Shown: one piece after another, positions 28,161 to 41,000 of the stretch | Numbering within the stretch: position 1 is the stretch's first letter | Layout: every line of letters starts with the position of its first letter | Assembly: GCA_030770535.1 (NCBI GenBank) | Contig: JASVEC010000018.1 | Location: forward strand, 310,001-374,000 | Reading direction: 5' to 3' | Length of the DNA stretch: 64,000 nucleotides | DNA from: Batkoa obscura | Taxonomy: Eukaryota; Entomophthoromycota; Entomophthoromycetes; Entomophthorales; Batkoaceae | The notes under the pieces: generated by a model | The model's input: only the letters and a program-made list of their open reading frames with translations | What the model was told of the DNA's origin: nothing | The model's database searches: none | Program-made: the position numbers and the translations under genes

Positions 28161-30131
28161 ATGTTAAATACGTATACTATTGTGAGTTATTTAGCAACAG
28201 TTACTTTGTCTTTTTGGATTTATAAGGTATATTAGTCAGTAAATAAATCTAAAAATTAAATAACATATAGGTTATCAATGCCATCTTTTTTCATCCATTG
28301 AAAAATGTTCCAGGACCTTTAATTTATCAGTTCTTTCCGCTTATTTTTATGGTAGATAGAATCACTGGAGGCTATCATATTACTTCCTTGAAACTACATA
28401 AAAAATATGGCAAGGCAGTAAGAACAGGTAATTTTTATACCGATTGAATAAAAAATAGCAACTAATAGCCGTATTCAACTTTTAGGCTGGAATTCAGTAT
28501 CATTTTCGTCAAAAGAGGCAACTAAGATTATTTATTCTACTTATACCTTTAGAAAAAGTATAGTTTATGAAGGCTTTCACGTTTCTGGGGAAACCACTTT
28601 AGTAACTAGGTATTCTATTATTGTCATTTACTCATAATTAGCTAAGTTATTCTATAGGGATCGTGACTTTCATAGAAAAAGAGTAAAAAAACAATTAACT
28701 ATAGAATGAGTATTTATTTTATTATGTATTTATTAGAAAAGAATCGTTGGTCCAAGTTATTCCGAGAGTTCCATAGCTTCTTTAGAAGCTTTATTTAACG
28801 AAAAAGGGGTACAAAAACTTATCGAAAAGATTAAAGGGTATAGTTCACCAAACCAGAGCATCGATTTGGAAGTTGTCTTTCATTGTCTAACTCTGGTATG
28901 ATTTGATGTTATTTTTAATGTCACGAAGCTAGTCAAAGCTAAAGTTCAATTCATAGGATATCATTGGTGAATTAGCTTTTGGTAGATCCTTTAATATGAT
29001 TGATAATGGCTTTCATCCGGTTTTAGGTTGGATTAAAGATTACTTATTTTATTCAGCATTGGTAATTACATACTGTATAAATATAACAAGAATATACTTA
29101 AAATTTAGAGAGGCTCATTGACGTTCTTGCGATCTTATGTTGATTCGGGCACCAAGCATCTATATGAAGTAAGTGTTAATATAAAAGTGGTTCTATATTG
29201 TAACTAAAATAAAAATAGTTTGCCTACGAATCAATTGATAGTGCCAAAACACATAAGAACCGTAATACTATTTTGGAGTCCTTTTTAAACGCTGTAGATC
29301 CAGAAACTGGAGTTAAGTTAACGAGCAAAGAAGTAGCCGAAGAAAGCATGCTACAAATGTAATTTCTATAAGTAATTTATTCGAATTTCATTAAATTTTA
29401 AAGATTCGCTGGTACCGATACTACTGCAAACGCCTTAATATGGTAGGAAGACAATATCAATATGAACTATGATTAACCTCTTTTAGGACATTTTATTTGT
29501 TGTTAAAGAACCCTGATAAATACAACAAATTAAATGATGAGATTCTGAAAGTATTTCCAGATAAGAATAGTATCACCTATAAAGATTGTAAGAAAAAATG
29601 CCAATATTTGAATGCTGCAATCAATGAAAGTATGCGTATTTTTCCTTCAGTTGCAGGTACCTTAACAAGAGATACACCAAAAGGCGGAAAAATCATCGAA
29701 GGACACTTTATCCCAGAAGGAGTAAATAAGTCATCAAAATTCAACTCTAAAATTTTAAAAATTATATAGACAATAGTAGGAACTAGCACATATGCAATGC
29801 ATAATTTAGAAGAGCATTTTGAAAATCCAGATTTTTACTTACCTGAAAGGTGGTTAAATGCAAAAGATGATTTTAAAGAAAACTTTATCCCTTTTTCAAT
29901 TGGCCCAAGAGCTTGCTTGGGCAGAACGTAATTTAATTTAGTATTTTCCATTTCATAACTTAAATGTTATTTAGTTTAGCTATGATGGTATTGACTTTGA
30001 CTACTGCGTCATTGATACGTAACTTTGAGTTTAGTTTAGTTGATGAAAAATTAGTTTTAAACTCAAGCTATCATATAGTATTAAAGCCTTATAATGGCAA
30101 ATTATTGGTATGCTCTAAAATTAGAGAATAA
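28161..30131 (+). CDS. Cytochrome P450 monooxygenase, 12 exons
   Basis: Exons: 28161-28226, 28271-28427, 28486-28609, 28658-28682, 28737-28895, 28957-29061, 29109-29168, 29219-29358, 29404-29442, 29487-29721, 29770-29927, 29975-30131. All 11 introns are GT-AG, 43-60 nt, and the joined frame gives 474 residues. An N-terminal membrane anchor (TYTIVSYLATVTLSFWIY) implies ER attachment. A proline-rich hinge follows (NVPGPL), then a C-helix region TRDRDFHRKR. The I-helix is FAGTDTTANAL, the K-helix ExxR is ESMR, and the heme loop is FSIGPRACLGR with the Cys ligand. These make it a complete class II microsomal P450. The substrate cannot be read from sequence; the layout is of a general fatty-acid or xenobiotic hydroxylase rather than CYP51. 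The tiny 25-nt exon 4 is needed for TRDRDFHRKR. Confidence 0.92.
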
Positions 30132-30491
30132 ATATCATTAAAGTATATAATATTTTATAGTATTGTTTATCATTTTTTAAGAGATTTATTAGTTTGAAGT
30201 AGTTATCCTAGGACTTTAAAGTCCTTCATTTAACTAAATTAAGCTTTTTAGAAAACACAACACAAAAGCATTAAAATGTGAATAAATCCAAAAAGCATAG
30301 TTTTAGTTTGTTTTTGTGTTTTAAATCAATTTAGAACCTTAAAATGTCAAAAATGAGACTACGCTTACATTGAAAATAGTTACTTGGTTTGAAGTATGAT
30401 TATGTAAATGCTTCACATAAATATTTACTTTGAAATGAAAGATATACTAAAGAGATACATTCTTATAAGTTATTTATTCATAAATAAAAAG
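30132..30491. other. Short spacer between convergent genes
   Basis: A 360-bp AT-rich stretch between the ends of the P450 gene and the secreted cysteine-rich gene; only 3' flanks expected. Nothing recognisable. Confidence 0.6.
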
Positions 30492-30734
30492 TTAACAGTT
30501 GTTTGGGTTATAAATATCGATCCAACTACTAAAGGTACATTTACCGTTTGAGAGAATGTCATAGCAATCCCATTTTCCATTGTTCCAAGTCCAGCATCTT
30601 GGGCAACTATAGCCATCGTAGCAAAAGTTCCCGCCATTTCCTCTATCACATCGCTCATTATTTGGATCTGGACAACGTGACACTACAAAGGGAAGGATAA
30701 AAGATAAAGCAAAGATTGATTGAGTGAATTTCAT
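30492..30734 (-). CDS. Small secreted cysteine-rich protein (80 aa)
   Basis: 80 residues with a clear signal peptide (MKFTQSIFALSFILPFVVS). The mature part has eight cysteines at residues 21, 29, 38, 44, 47, 57, 66 and 80, the last being the C-terminal residue. An even number suggests four disulfides. The core reads CYDGYSCPRCWTWNNGKWDC. This is the build of fungal small secreted proteins; no named fold is recognised. A TATAAATAC box lies 47 nt upstream of the ATG (30781-30789). A decayed copy sits at 26491-26710, on the far side of the P450 gene and in the same direction, so a local duplication took place. Confidence 0.75.
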   Translation of the reverse strand: MKFTQSIFALSFILPFVVSRCPDPNNERCDRGNGGNFCYDGYSCPRCWTWNNGKWDCYDILSNGKCTFSSWIDIYNPNNC

Positions 30735-32810
30735 ATCTATTTAACTTGATTTTAATAAAATATAAATGATTATCTCTACAGTATTTATACTATTTTATTA
30801 TCTTTTAAGTTATATAACATTTTTAAGTGATGTTTATTGTATCATATTTATAAAAAGAATATATTTATTATTATTATTAAACAAAGTTATTTTTAACATG
30901 ATATTCTAATAGTATTTCAGCTATTAGACTTACGTAGATGGAATATTATCAATTAATTTGTTTATTTTGTGCTAAATTTTACTAATTTTAATTTTAAATT
31001 TAAACAAGCATACTCTTTTGTTGTTATTTTTAAAATGCATAATTAATTTAGAATTTGTTTTAACTATAATTACTTTTTTCTTTATATTTGAAATCTTCAA
31101 GTAAACCGATCGTAGAAGATAGATTAGATCGGAGAGTTATGAAGATCTGCACATTCTCTCATGTATTGTAAGAAGAAACAAAAGTAATTTCGATTGTCCC
31201 TATTAGAAAACACATTGAATGGCTATTAACATAGCCATTAGTCTAATCTTATTGGTCAAAGCATATTTTATTAAAATAGAATAGGCTTTATTTAAAGCTG
31301 CTTTTTTTATTGTGGGTTTAATATCAACAAATCCTTTTGACATATTCTATTTTTATTCTATCTATCCATTTAATATGCACCTATTAGTAGGCCTTCAATA
31401 AGAAATTCAAAGGAATTAGACAATTTTTTAAATCAATTTTCATGTGGATTAAGTTTTAAGTAATTTTACTTATTAGCTGCCATTAAAGATATAAATAACT
31501 GTATTTCTAATTTTAAATCAGTCAATTTATCATTTAGTTTTCTATCAATGCTGTACGAGATTTGTGCTATTTATAAAATTAAATTTTATAATTTTTTTAT
31601 ACATGGATACTTGGACTCAAATATTTATGTTGCTTCTTGCTATATTCAGCCTTTTTAAAATACTGCTTATCTTTCTGGTGAATTTATAACCAGTGCTGGA
31701 TTATAAATAACTCATGCTAAGTATAATAAAATTACTGTTAATGAAACTATCAATTAAGGCATTGACAATTCCTTGTTATTTTACTACCTGGTTTCTTATT
31801 ATAGCCCTTTTACAGTTTCACTGTTTTCTTTCTAAGCTTAAGCTGGGAAGATAGAAACCAAAATCCTTTGCTTCTTTTCAGAATAAATCTTTAATTTTAT
31901 CTATCACCATGTTTTTATTAAAATAAAATCCTTAAGTTTTAAGACCTTTCAAGGTATTATACATATATATTACCTCCTTAATAGACTCTTTAATAATCAT
32001 CTATTATGTTATACCATTCTTACTGGGGTGTTCATAGCTTTGGTTTTCAGGACAGAGTCGAAACTATAATATCAATCCATTACTTCATTTAAGTACCATT
32101 TCTAACTTAACATACAAACTCTATACTAATAAGTACATATATTCATAAATTTCTTATAGATTAGTAGTAGCTGTGAACTAAAAAGACAAATATTACAAAA
32201 TATGAAAGTAAACATTATGATTTTTTGTTTTTAGAATATTTTTATTTAAAAATATCTTACACGTTTAATGACCATACCTTGTAAAAACCAAAGCATGGCC
32301 TCAGAGGTGTAACGTTTGCTCGAGGCGTTGTTTAAAAAGCCTACAATCATTGTCTAATTGGTACTAGAGTACAACCCATGATGAATAGAGATAAGTTGGA
32401 AAAAATAGACTTAATCTATTATGACCAACAAACTTCTAAAGTTCTATTATTGAGATTTCAGTCTATTTAATAAAACCCCGATTTTTTTTTGACATTTTAA
32501 GTTTATGGGATTGAAGTTCAAACTTTAATTAGTTACATAATAATAGAATTGTGTTAAAAATAATATAATCAAAGTTAATAATTTCTTAAAGGCTATTTAT
32601 AGCCTTTGAAATAACATTTAACTGTAATTTATTTAACAACATAAATATTAAACTATTAAATTATTTATCATAGACAGGCTAATTTACAAAAGTATACTAA
32701 GTTTGAAGACCTGTTTTTTCACATCACTTATTTTAATTGGACCAAATGTTTAGGATTTAGATAAAAGCTATAAAATGAAAACATCATTTTTTTAAAAAAA
32801 TTAATATAAA
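30735..32810. other. 2-kb spacer, gene-poor
   Basis: AT-rich. Two short coding-like relics: near 31095-31168 (+, KPIVEDRLDRRVMKICTF) and 32272-32330 (-, KRYTSEAMLWFLQGMVIK). Neither extends into a gene. No MITE-A copy was found here. Confidence 0.5.
30781..30789 (-). promoter_or_regulatory. TATA box of the secreted cysteine-rich gene
   Basis: TATAAATAC on the minus strand, 47 nt upstream of the start codon, matching the spacing in the secreted coiled-coil genes. Confidence 0.45.
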
Positions 32811-33186
32811 ATGTCAAAAGCAACAAACGCAGCTACCGTATTAGGAGGAGGATTTGTATTTTGGTTAGTGGTATTATTGAACTGGGTTCCATTGCCAATA
32901 TCAGAAACTTTTTTAACCAAAGTATGGCCAACAGTAAGTGTTTTTATTTTTAGATGATTAAATTTATCAAAATTAGCTTCCATTTGTAGCATTAGTAGGA
33001 TTCGCTTCTTATTCTTTAGTTAACATTGGCTATAGCTTAATCACATTCCGTGACTGCCCAGAAGCTCATGAAGAATTGATGAAGGTAAACAACTATATTT
33101 TTTATTTAATAAATTAAATACGAATTGAATAGGAAATTGATGTTGCTATCACTGATCTTCGTTCTAAAAACGTTACTGTTGATTAA
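32811..33186 (+). CDS. DPM3: Dolichol-phosphate mannosyltransferase subunit 3
   Basis: Exons 32811-32933, 32977-33084 and 33133-33186 join to 94 residues, close to human DPM3 (92). Two membrane helices are visible: residues about 8-28 (TVLGGGFVFWLVVLLNWVPL) and about 43-62 (PFVALVGFASYSLVNIGYSL). After them come the family's ITFRDCPEAHEELMKEI and a short coiled-coil tail ending KNVTVD. DPM3 tethers the catalytic subunit DPM1 to the ER membrane and with DPM2 supplies dolichol-P-mannose for N-glycans, O-mannosylation and GPI anchors. The second exon must begin at CTTCCATTTG, using the earlier AG, because the later TAG acceptor breaks the frame. Identification is strong from length, topology and the RDC motif. 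Confidence 0.92.
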
Positions 33187-34896
33187 ATAAATTTTAAAAG
33201 TATAAAAAGAATGTAAATTTATACAAAGCTCAAGATGCAAATGTATTAAAACATAGTTTGGTAATTTTGTATAGGGATTAATCAGTATAAAGGCTTATTT
33301 TAAATTTAAGTTATAATTACTGACAAATTTTTAGCTGATGCTCTAACCAGGATGGATAAGTTATCAAAGCCCATATTAGGAAAACTTTTATTTCAATTAT
33401 AATAAATAGTCTTAATCAATTTATCACTATCAGTAACTATACATTTAATATTCAATTTTAACTTCGTCAAACGTTATAAATAACAATTAATTATCAACTT
33501 ACATCTAAATTTGTATTTTGATTTAATATTGCAACAATAATGAGACAATTTATGTGCTGTATTTGGTGATATCAGTAAGTAGAGTAGTGAGTTTCCATTT
33601 ATTTTTTACATGTGATATTATTCTGTCTTTAGATGCAATTAAATTTTGTGCATTTGTTTAGGAACTTTGTATATTTAAGTTAAAGAACCTCTATACTTAT
33701 TTTTTAATTCTTAAATGAAACCGTTTGTTATAACCTTAATGTTTCTAAATAAAAACAATTTAAACATCTTATTTTTTATCATAATGAATTATTTGAATAA
33801 CAAACAATCGATGTATTAGGTTAATCCTTTAGAAAGTTGTCTTAGTTATATTTAGACAGAATTAAATCCAAACATAAAGAAGCTTATTAAGCTTTCAAGA
33901 TACTAAAATTTTATTCATTTTAGCTTTAATTATAATTATCAAGTAATGTTTAAATGAAACTTCAAATATAGTATGACCAAAATGACCAAGTATAGATATG
34001 GTGATATATTTTTTGTTTAACAATTTTGCTAACAATTTTGCTAAAAATTTTCTTACTTAAATGATACTTAAAAATGGAAAAAGCAATAAACTAAAAAAAC
34101 ACCCTTACACTGTTTTTATTTTGGTATGAAAAATACAAAAACACATTAACATCAAAGTGTGACAATATAGTCCTTTAAATTTTAGTTTTAAATTAGCTTT
34201 TTATGCTATGAGATTATAATAAACAGTATTATCTTTAGGAATTCCAATATAATTTTAAATTAGTTAGATTATAGTATCACTACAAGTTTGTAAAGATTAC
34301 TCACTAAAACAATGTATATTTGATAAGAAGTCTTTAAAGTACTTGTTAAAAGAATAGTGTTCAAGGTATCAATAAAAGTAAAACCAATCAGAAGAGTGAC
34401 CTATATTCTAACTAAATTAAAAGTTTGATAGTTGTATTATAGCCAAACTATAGCAATTTTATCATCCGCTTTGTTGCATAATTGTGATTTAAATTTATAT
34501 TTAAAATTTTATTTGAAAACTAAAATGTATGAAAAGAGAAATAACTAAAAAGTATAATAGACTAAATTAAAAATTAAACTCCCTGAAAACATAATAGGAT
34601 AGCTACATAGATAAAACCGAAATAAAATAAAAGCAGTGTTTTGTACAAATAAACAAAATTGAATAGCTTTTATTAAAATTTAAACCAATATCAGTCAAGT
34701 CATAAGTATTGGAAAAAAGAATAAAATAAGTATAAAAGTATAAACCCGATATTATGAGTCAAAAATACACAGAGTTAATACAGATAATAAATTATAAAAA
34801 TAATTGAAACTAACTTTAAAAAGTTATAGAATCTTCCAGAACTAAGTTAGAGTAGTATAAAATAACTATATACCAAAACACAAATTGAAAAATAAA
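33187..34896. other. Spacer with one diverged MITE-A copy
   Basis: AT-rich; MITE-A copy at 33995-34110. No gene is seen. The last 300 bp should be the promoter of the transporter gene. Confidence 0.55.
33995..34110 (+). mobile_element. MITE-A copy with a small internal duplication
   Basis: Plus orientation, ATATGGTGATATATTTTTTG to AAAAACACCCTTACAC. The segment AACAATTTTGCT is repeated inside it, making the copy about 10 bp longer than normal. Confidence 0.72.
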
Positions 34897-36268
34897 ATGG
34901 TATTAAATAATGATAATTTAGTATCGGTTGAAGATAAAAAAGAAATGAATAACTCAAAATATAGCTTGGTAATTGTAGCTTGTAGTTTTTTAATGCAAGC
35001 GTGTACCTTTGGTACTACCATAAGCTATGGTGTATTTATAGATTATTATTCCAAAGTAGTGTTTCCTGATAGTGAATATAGTATAATTTCGCTAATTGGA
35101 ATTATAGCGCCCGCCTTAATAGCCTTCACTTCACCATTGGCTGGTAAACTGGCTAATAAAATTGGTTTAAAAAAAGGGATTCTTATTGGTACTACTTTCA
35201 TTACTTTAAGTTATCTTCTAGCTTCGTTCTCGTTTAAGGTAGTTCATTACTATTGTTAGTGTTAAATAATATTTAATTTTATAAATAGGTTTGGCATTTG
35301 TTATTGACCCAAGGAATTATGTTTGGCATTGGCGGTGGATTAGTTTTTGTACCAGCTAATGTAATTGTTAGTCAATGGTTTACTAAAAACCGTGGATTAG
35401 CATTAGGGATAGGTACAGCTGGATCTGGTATTGGGGGTATGGCGTTTAGTGTTTTAAATGGGTATTTATTACCCCAAGTAGGATTTGAATGGACTTTAAG
35501 ATATAATTGTATTATTTTATTTTCCTGTTTAATAGTTTCAATCCTTTTACTTAAAGAAAGGAAGCCTGACAGTGGTAATACTGCAAACAATAATAAGATC
35601 AATATTGTAGCTAAACCTGAGAGCAAAAGGAAAATGCTTTTATCAGGAAAGTTTTTATTATTTTCATTATCAAATTCACTTTTCGTTTCAGCCCATTTTA
35701 TCTCATTATATTATTTGCCACCCTATGCGATATCAATCAATTTAACTAATGAGCAAGGGGCTGCATTAGTAGCTATATTAAGTGCATCGAATGCAGTAGG
35801 AAGGATAATATTTGGTTTTATTGGTGATAAATTTGGTCATCTAAATATATATATCATATCTTTAGCATTAACTAGTATATTAATGATATTATGGCGGTTT
35901 TCATTTAATTATGTAGCTTTAATATTTTTTTCTATTTTATATGGACTTCCTTCTGGTGGATTAGCCACACTATTTCCTTCCTCTTGTGCTGAAGTATTTG
36001 GTATATTTTAATATTACTTTAGTTTTTTAATCACTTATTATACTTATTAGGACTTGAAAATATGGCAGTAGTGATGGGATACGCTTATGCACCTGCCGGA
36101 TTAGCTGAACTGGTGGGTCCACCAATAGCTGGATTAATATATGATTACACTTTGGATTATAGTAATCTTACCTATTATGCAATGGCAATATTCTTAGTGA
36201 GTACTTTTTCATCCTATGCCGTCAAAACGTTTTATTTAAAGAAAAGCACTATAGATAGCATTGCTTAA
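34897..36268 (+). CDS. MFS transporter, monocarboxylate-porter type
   Basis: Exons 34897-35238, 35289-36000 and 36051-36268 join to 423 residues. About 12 hydrophobic helices are visible, split by a charged central loop (KERKPDSGNTANNNKINIVA). N-terminal features match the fungal MCT/MCH group: YGVFIDYY in helix 1, PLAGKLANKIGLKKG between helices 2 and 3, and GIGGGLVFVPANVIVSQWF in helix 4. In the C-terminal half are NAVGRIIFGFIGDKFG and GYAYAPAGLAELVGPPIAGL. Relatives move monocarboxylates, riboflavin or nicotinate across the plasma membrane or vacuole; the substrate here is unknown. The start is the ATG at 34897, since the frame upstream begins at a TTG. Each intron is 50 nt with GT-AG ends. 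Confidence 0.9.
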
Positions 36269-37033
36269 ATTAAACTTTATTTTAAAACAAATATTATGAG
36301 TTAAATGTAATTACTTAATTTACCAAAAATTTATATTCTATTATTATTTTAATGAAATTCAAAGCTTTTTATCGTACTTTTTTGCTTCTAGAGTTATAAA
36401 ACAAGTTTTTTAAATTTTATAGTTATTTTATACGCCATTGTTATTATTATAAAAATATTTTAAAAAATAAGAATTTATTAAACCCAGTTTAAATCTAAAA
36501 CTCCAATACATCTGAGTTTAAAAAACCCCTTTGCTTTAGACAACTAACTAATCCCATAAACATAAAAACTTTATCTCTTCACTAAGGAGAAATTACCGAA
36601 AATAGTAAACTTTTATCGTCCAACGTATTTTCTTTTGTCCTGATAATAGACTTATTATAATAATAAGTTTATTGCTGAAAGTACTAAGAAGGAGTGGAAA
36701 CGAATGACGGATAATGTTCTATATTTTCAATGGAATTAATTATTCTATATTACGGCTCACATTTTGAAAATTATAAATTTGAAACTCTTATAATATTTGA
36801 ATTCAAAGATTTGAAGTTAAATATTAAACAATAAAATTTTAAGTTTTGCATGTGCGTACAAAGTAGTATATGCGTCTGTATTGTAAGTTCACTTAATAGT
36901 AGTACCCTTGCTAATAGAGACTGAAAATTCAGTATTAGCAATATTAAAATTCAAGTTCTAATACAAATGAATTCTATTAACTGTTTCAATTCCAATCGAT
37001 ATATGAAAATACAAGCCAAAAAAACTTTGCTAC

Positions 37034-37135
37034 TATATAAGGATATATTTTCGAGTTTTACTAATAGCTTTTCCGTTCAAATAATGCTCAAAAAATAGAA
37101 AAAGTGATGAAGCCAAAAAAAATATTGCTAATATA
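37034..37135 (+). mobile_element. MITE-A copy, diverged
   Basis: Plus orientation, CTATATAAGGATATATTTTC to AAAAATATTGCTAATATAG; the left third is shortened. Confidence 0.7.
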
Positions 37136-37334
37136 GAAGATTGATTGCTTAAATTTTTAAATTACATTTTTTCAATAAATCTAAACTATGAAAGTAAAAG
37201 GTTATAACAGTATAGCTTTTACTTTAAGAGATATCCTGATATTTTATAAAAAATAGGATGTTGCAATTAAATAAATTGATAAAATATTTTATAGTTTAAT
37301 TAATTTAATTGAATTTAATAAATTTTATTTTAAT

Positions 37335-37441
37335 ATATGAGAGTGTTTTTTCGGTTTCACTATTTTTTCTATCTTTTAAGCGCCATTTAAGCGGAAAATT
37401 TGTTAGTAAAATTCTCAAACACAAAAATATATTCCCAATAT
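37335..37441 (-). mobile_element. MITE-A copy
   Basis: Minus orientation, ATATGAGAGTGTTTTTTCGG to AAATATATTCCCAATAT. Confidence 0.83.
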
Positions 37442-37647
37442 TAAATAAAAAATAATAACAATAAAAAACTTGTTTTTATAGAATTTTAAGCAGTTTTTAA
37501 CATAAAATATTTAAAGGTTGGATAAAAGAATGAAACAAAATTAGACATCTTTGATTAATATAAAATTGGTTAGTAAATGTACTAAATTTGAAATAGGCTT
37601 ATATTTTTATAATAGATTGAAAATATTTTAATAATTTAAATAGTTTT

Positions 37648-37751
37648 ATTTGAGGATGTATTTTTGTATTTGAATTTTACTAACAAGTTTTCCACTCAAA
37701 TAGCGTTTAAAAGATCGAAAAAGTAATGAAGCCACAAAAACATCCTCATTT
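37648..37751 (+). mobile_element. MITE-A copy
   Basis: Plus orientation, ATTTGAGGATGTATTTTTGT to AAAACATCCTCATTTT. Confidence 0.83.
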
Positions 37752-38046
37752 TATTACTTATATCAACTACAACCTTTATAATGATATTTATTATTGATTT
37801 TTAACACTAATAAATAATAAAGTAGTTTTCAAATTAATTTTATAATTAATTTTATGCACTGCTGTTTGCCAAAATTATTAAAATATGAGAAACCAATTTA
37901 ATATTATTAACTAAATATCAAATGATAGAATATAAATAAAACAATATTAACATTGTAAATAAATAATAAATAATAAATAACAATAATATAAATTTATTGT
38001 AAAGATAGGTGTATAATTTGAATATGACTCATAAAAATCTTTCAAC

Positions 38047-41000
38047 TTAAGCAAATCTTATTTTAAGTGTAATAATTTGAAACGGTTTAAACTTAAGTTG
38101 GATTCCTTTATCTTTTAAATGTTCGATAATATTTAAAGGCATCACATCATCTTCCAAAATATTAGAAAGTTGAACATCAATTACTGGAATATTAATAATA
38201 AGTAAAGGATTACTATGAGCCCCAGCTGATTCATAAAATCTCAAAATAACAGCATTATTATCATCTTCTGCAATTTTGACCGTTTCTAAAATAACACTAT
38301 CCGTTGTATCAAATTTATTAGGTTTTAATTGAAATAAATGAATATTTTGATTGTTGCTAAATATTTCCATATTGGATTTACTTTTATGTGCTTTTAAAGG
38401 TGAGTTAAATGCATGTGCATATTTTGGTACATTAGCATCTGAGAAGGTACCGCCATGAGGATATAAAGTATACTTAAATTGATGGTTACCAATATCGCAA
38501 TATTTATCAGGTGACTTTGGACTACGAATTAAAGATAATCTCATTGTTGAACCGTGAGTTGCAAACCCATATTTACTATCATTAATAACTGATAATCCAT
38601 AACCAGTTTCTTGTAATGTAGCGAATTTATGTGAACACACTTCAAATTTAGCTAAATCCCAACTAGTATTAAAATGAGTTGGTCTTCGTATAATCCCAAA
38701 TTGAGTTTCATAGATAGCATGGTCCGATCTTAAATTGGTATTAAATTCTACTTTTAAAAATTTACGATTTTCATTCCAAAATACATTTGTATCAAATTCA
38801 ATCATTTTAGATGTTGCTGTTAATTTGATAATTTGTTTCATAGAAGAATTGTTACTCAATTTATAATCTACTAATATAGAACTAACCAATGGTCCTTGGT
38901 CTTCAATATTTATTAAATGTCCATGACATAAATCATATTTTTCTAAATGATATACTTCTGCGTCCCACGCATCCCAATATAATGGTACATCTTCATATAT
39001 TTTAAATAAATTAGCTAATTTACCTTCTTCAATAACTTCTCGATTATGCACAAGATCGAGTAAACTAATAATTTGTCCAGTAGAATTGATAATTACTTTG
39101 ATATATCGATTACGTAAGATATAAGTACCATTGGACGCAATGTATTCTAAACTAACTTTATCTTCTTCTTTAGTTGCTTCAATAGTAACAGAATCCGATA
39201 AAGTTAATGGTGCAGCTTTGTCAACTTCAACATAACCAAATTGTTTATTTTTAGATATTTGCATGCCGGGTTTAATATCCTTTTCATTTTCTAATGGGAT
39301 AGTAACAATTTCAGAACGGTCCCAAGCGGATGGATTTAATATTTTATAATCAAAAGTATCAAATTCGTTGGAATCACCTAATATAACTTTAGCTGCTTTT
39401 TTAATCAATTCCTTTCCTTTTTTATCTACTTCTTCATAAAATTTAATAGCATCTTCATAAACTAATCCAATTGAGGAGCCTGGTAAAACATCATGAAATT
39501 GATTTAAACAAACTAATTTCCAAAGATGGGTTAATTCTTCGTGAGGATATTGAGAATTTGCTTTGACTCTAGCTAATGTCCAAAACAACTCTACTTCTCT
39601 TAATAAAAATTCACAATATCGATTATATTTTTTAATAATAGCATGGGAGGTATATGTACCACGATGCAATTCTAAATAGAGCTCACCATCCCATTCAGGT
39701 AGTTCGTTGACTTCATCTAAATTGGCAATTTCATCATAAAATTCTAAGGCATTTCCCATTTTTACTTTAGGTAATCCTTCTACATTTTTGAGTCGGTTCA
39801 TTCTTTCGATCATTGATGGTAAAGGTCCACCTCCGCCATCTCCATTACCAAATAAATATAGACCTTGATTAGCAATGGCTTTATCTTTATTATTTGATAC
39901 TGAATATAAAATCTCTTCAATGTTTACTTGTGCATTGTAAGTATCACCTGGAGCCATATGAGCTAATACTCTAGTACCATCAATACCTTTCCAAAAGAAA
40001 GTAGTATGTGGAAATTTATTGATATTATTCCACGATAATTTTTGAGTAAAAAAATAATCCATTTTAGCTTCTTTAATAATTTGAGGTAATTGAGCAGAAT
40101 AACCAAAGGTATCAGGTAGCCAAAAAATTCGACATCTTTTACCAAATTCTTTTTCAAAATATCGTTGTCCTAATAAGAACTGTCGACAAAATCCTTCTCC
40201 AGAAGGTATATTACAATCCATTTCTACCCAAGTACCACCAATTGGTAAAAATTGTTTTTTTTCTACCTTTTCACAAACTCTTTTAAATAAAGTTGGATAA
40301 AGTTGTTGTAGCCATTCAAATTGTTGAGCTTGAGAACAGACAAAAGTAAATTCAGGATATTTTTCCATTAATTGAAGTTGAGTGGACCATGATCTAGCTA
40401 CTTTACGTTTAGTTTCATCATAAGGCCAAAGCCAAGCAGTATCAATATGACAATGACCAACTGCAACAAGAGTATGATTATTAATCGGACCAGTAGAACT
40501 TAAAAAGGCAGAAGATAATTCAAAACATTCCTTCAAACTATCTTCATTTCTTTCTTCCCTTTGAAATGTATTCATAATTTTATTAGCTACAAATAAAGCT
40601 CTTTCCTGACGATATGATTTCTCTGGTAGTTTTTTTGCCATATCTCGAATCAATTGAAAATCATAAAAAACCTTAAAAGCCATTTTATTAGGTATAGCTA
40701 ACTCGGCCATTCGAATTGGATATTCTCTTTCTTCTGGTGGGCCAATTAAATAAGGCCCAGTACCAAACAATCCATTACACGCCATTTCTAAATAAAATTC
40801 AAAGACTTCTCCTCCTTTACAAGATTCAGTTAACACATACTCTAACCTCTGATTTCCTCCCCCTTCCCCTGTTAATGCTTGAATAGGATCTCCATCAGTA
40901 GAATAAATTAATACTTCTGAATCCGAGTTCCAACGGAATTGCACTTCTTCTCCTTTCCAATCTTCAGGTACCCTAGCTGTAATATGAAACCAATGAGTTG

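Larger units (their letters stand above)
36269..38046. other. Spacer with three MITE-A copies
   Basis: Holds the 3' flanks of the convergent transporter and mannosidase genes and MITE-A copies at 37034-37135, 37335-37441 and 37648-37751. No gene is seen. Confidence 0.6.

Noticed and set aside
31600-31870. Coding-like patches in more than one frame in the spacer before DPM3.
   Set aside because: No frame stays open and no family match is convincing.
33318-33402. Short plus-strand similarity (LADALTRMDKL) to the end of an LTR-retroelement RNase H region.
   Set aside because: Fewer than 30 codons and no other parts nearby; at most a tiny fossil fragment and possibly chance.
34885-34896. Upstream extension of the MFS transporter by four codons.
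   Set aside because: It would begin at TTG; the ATG at 34897 is the first normal start.
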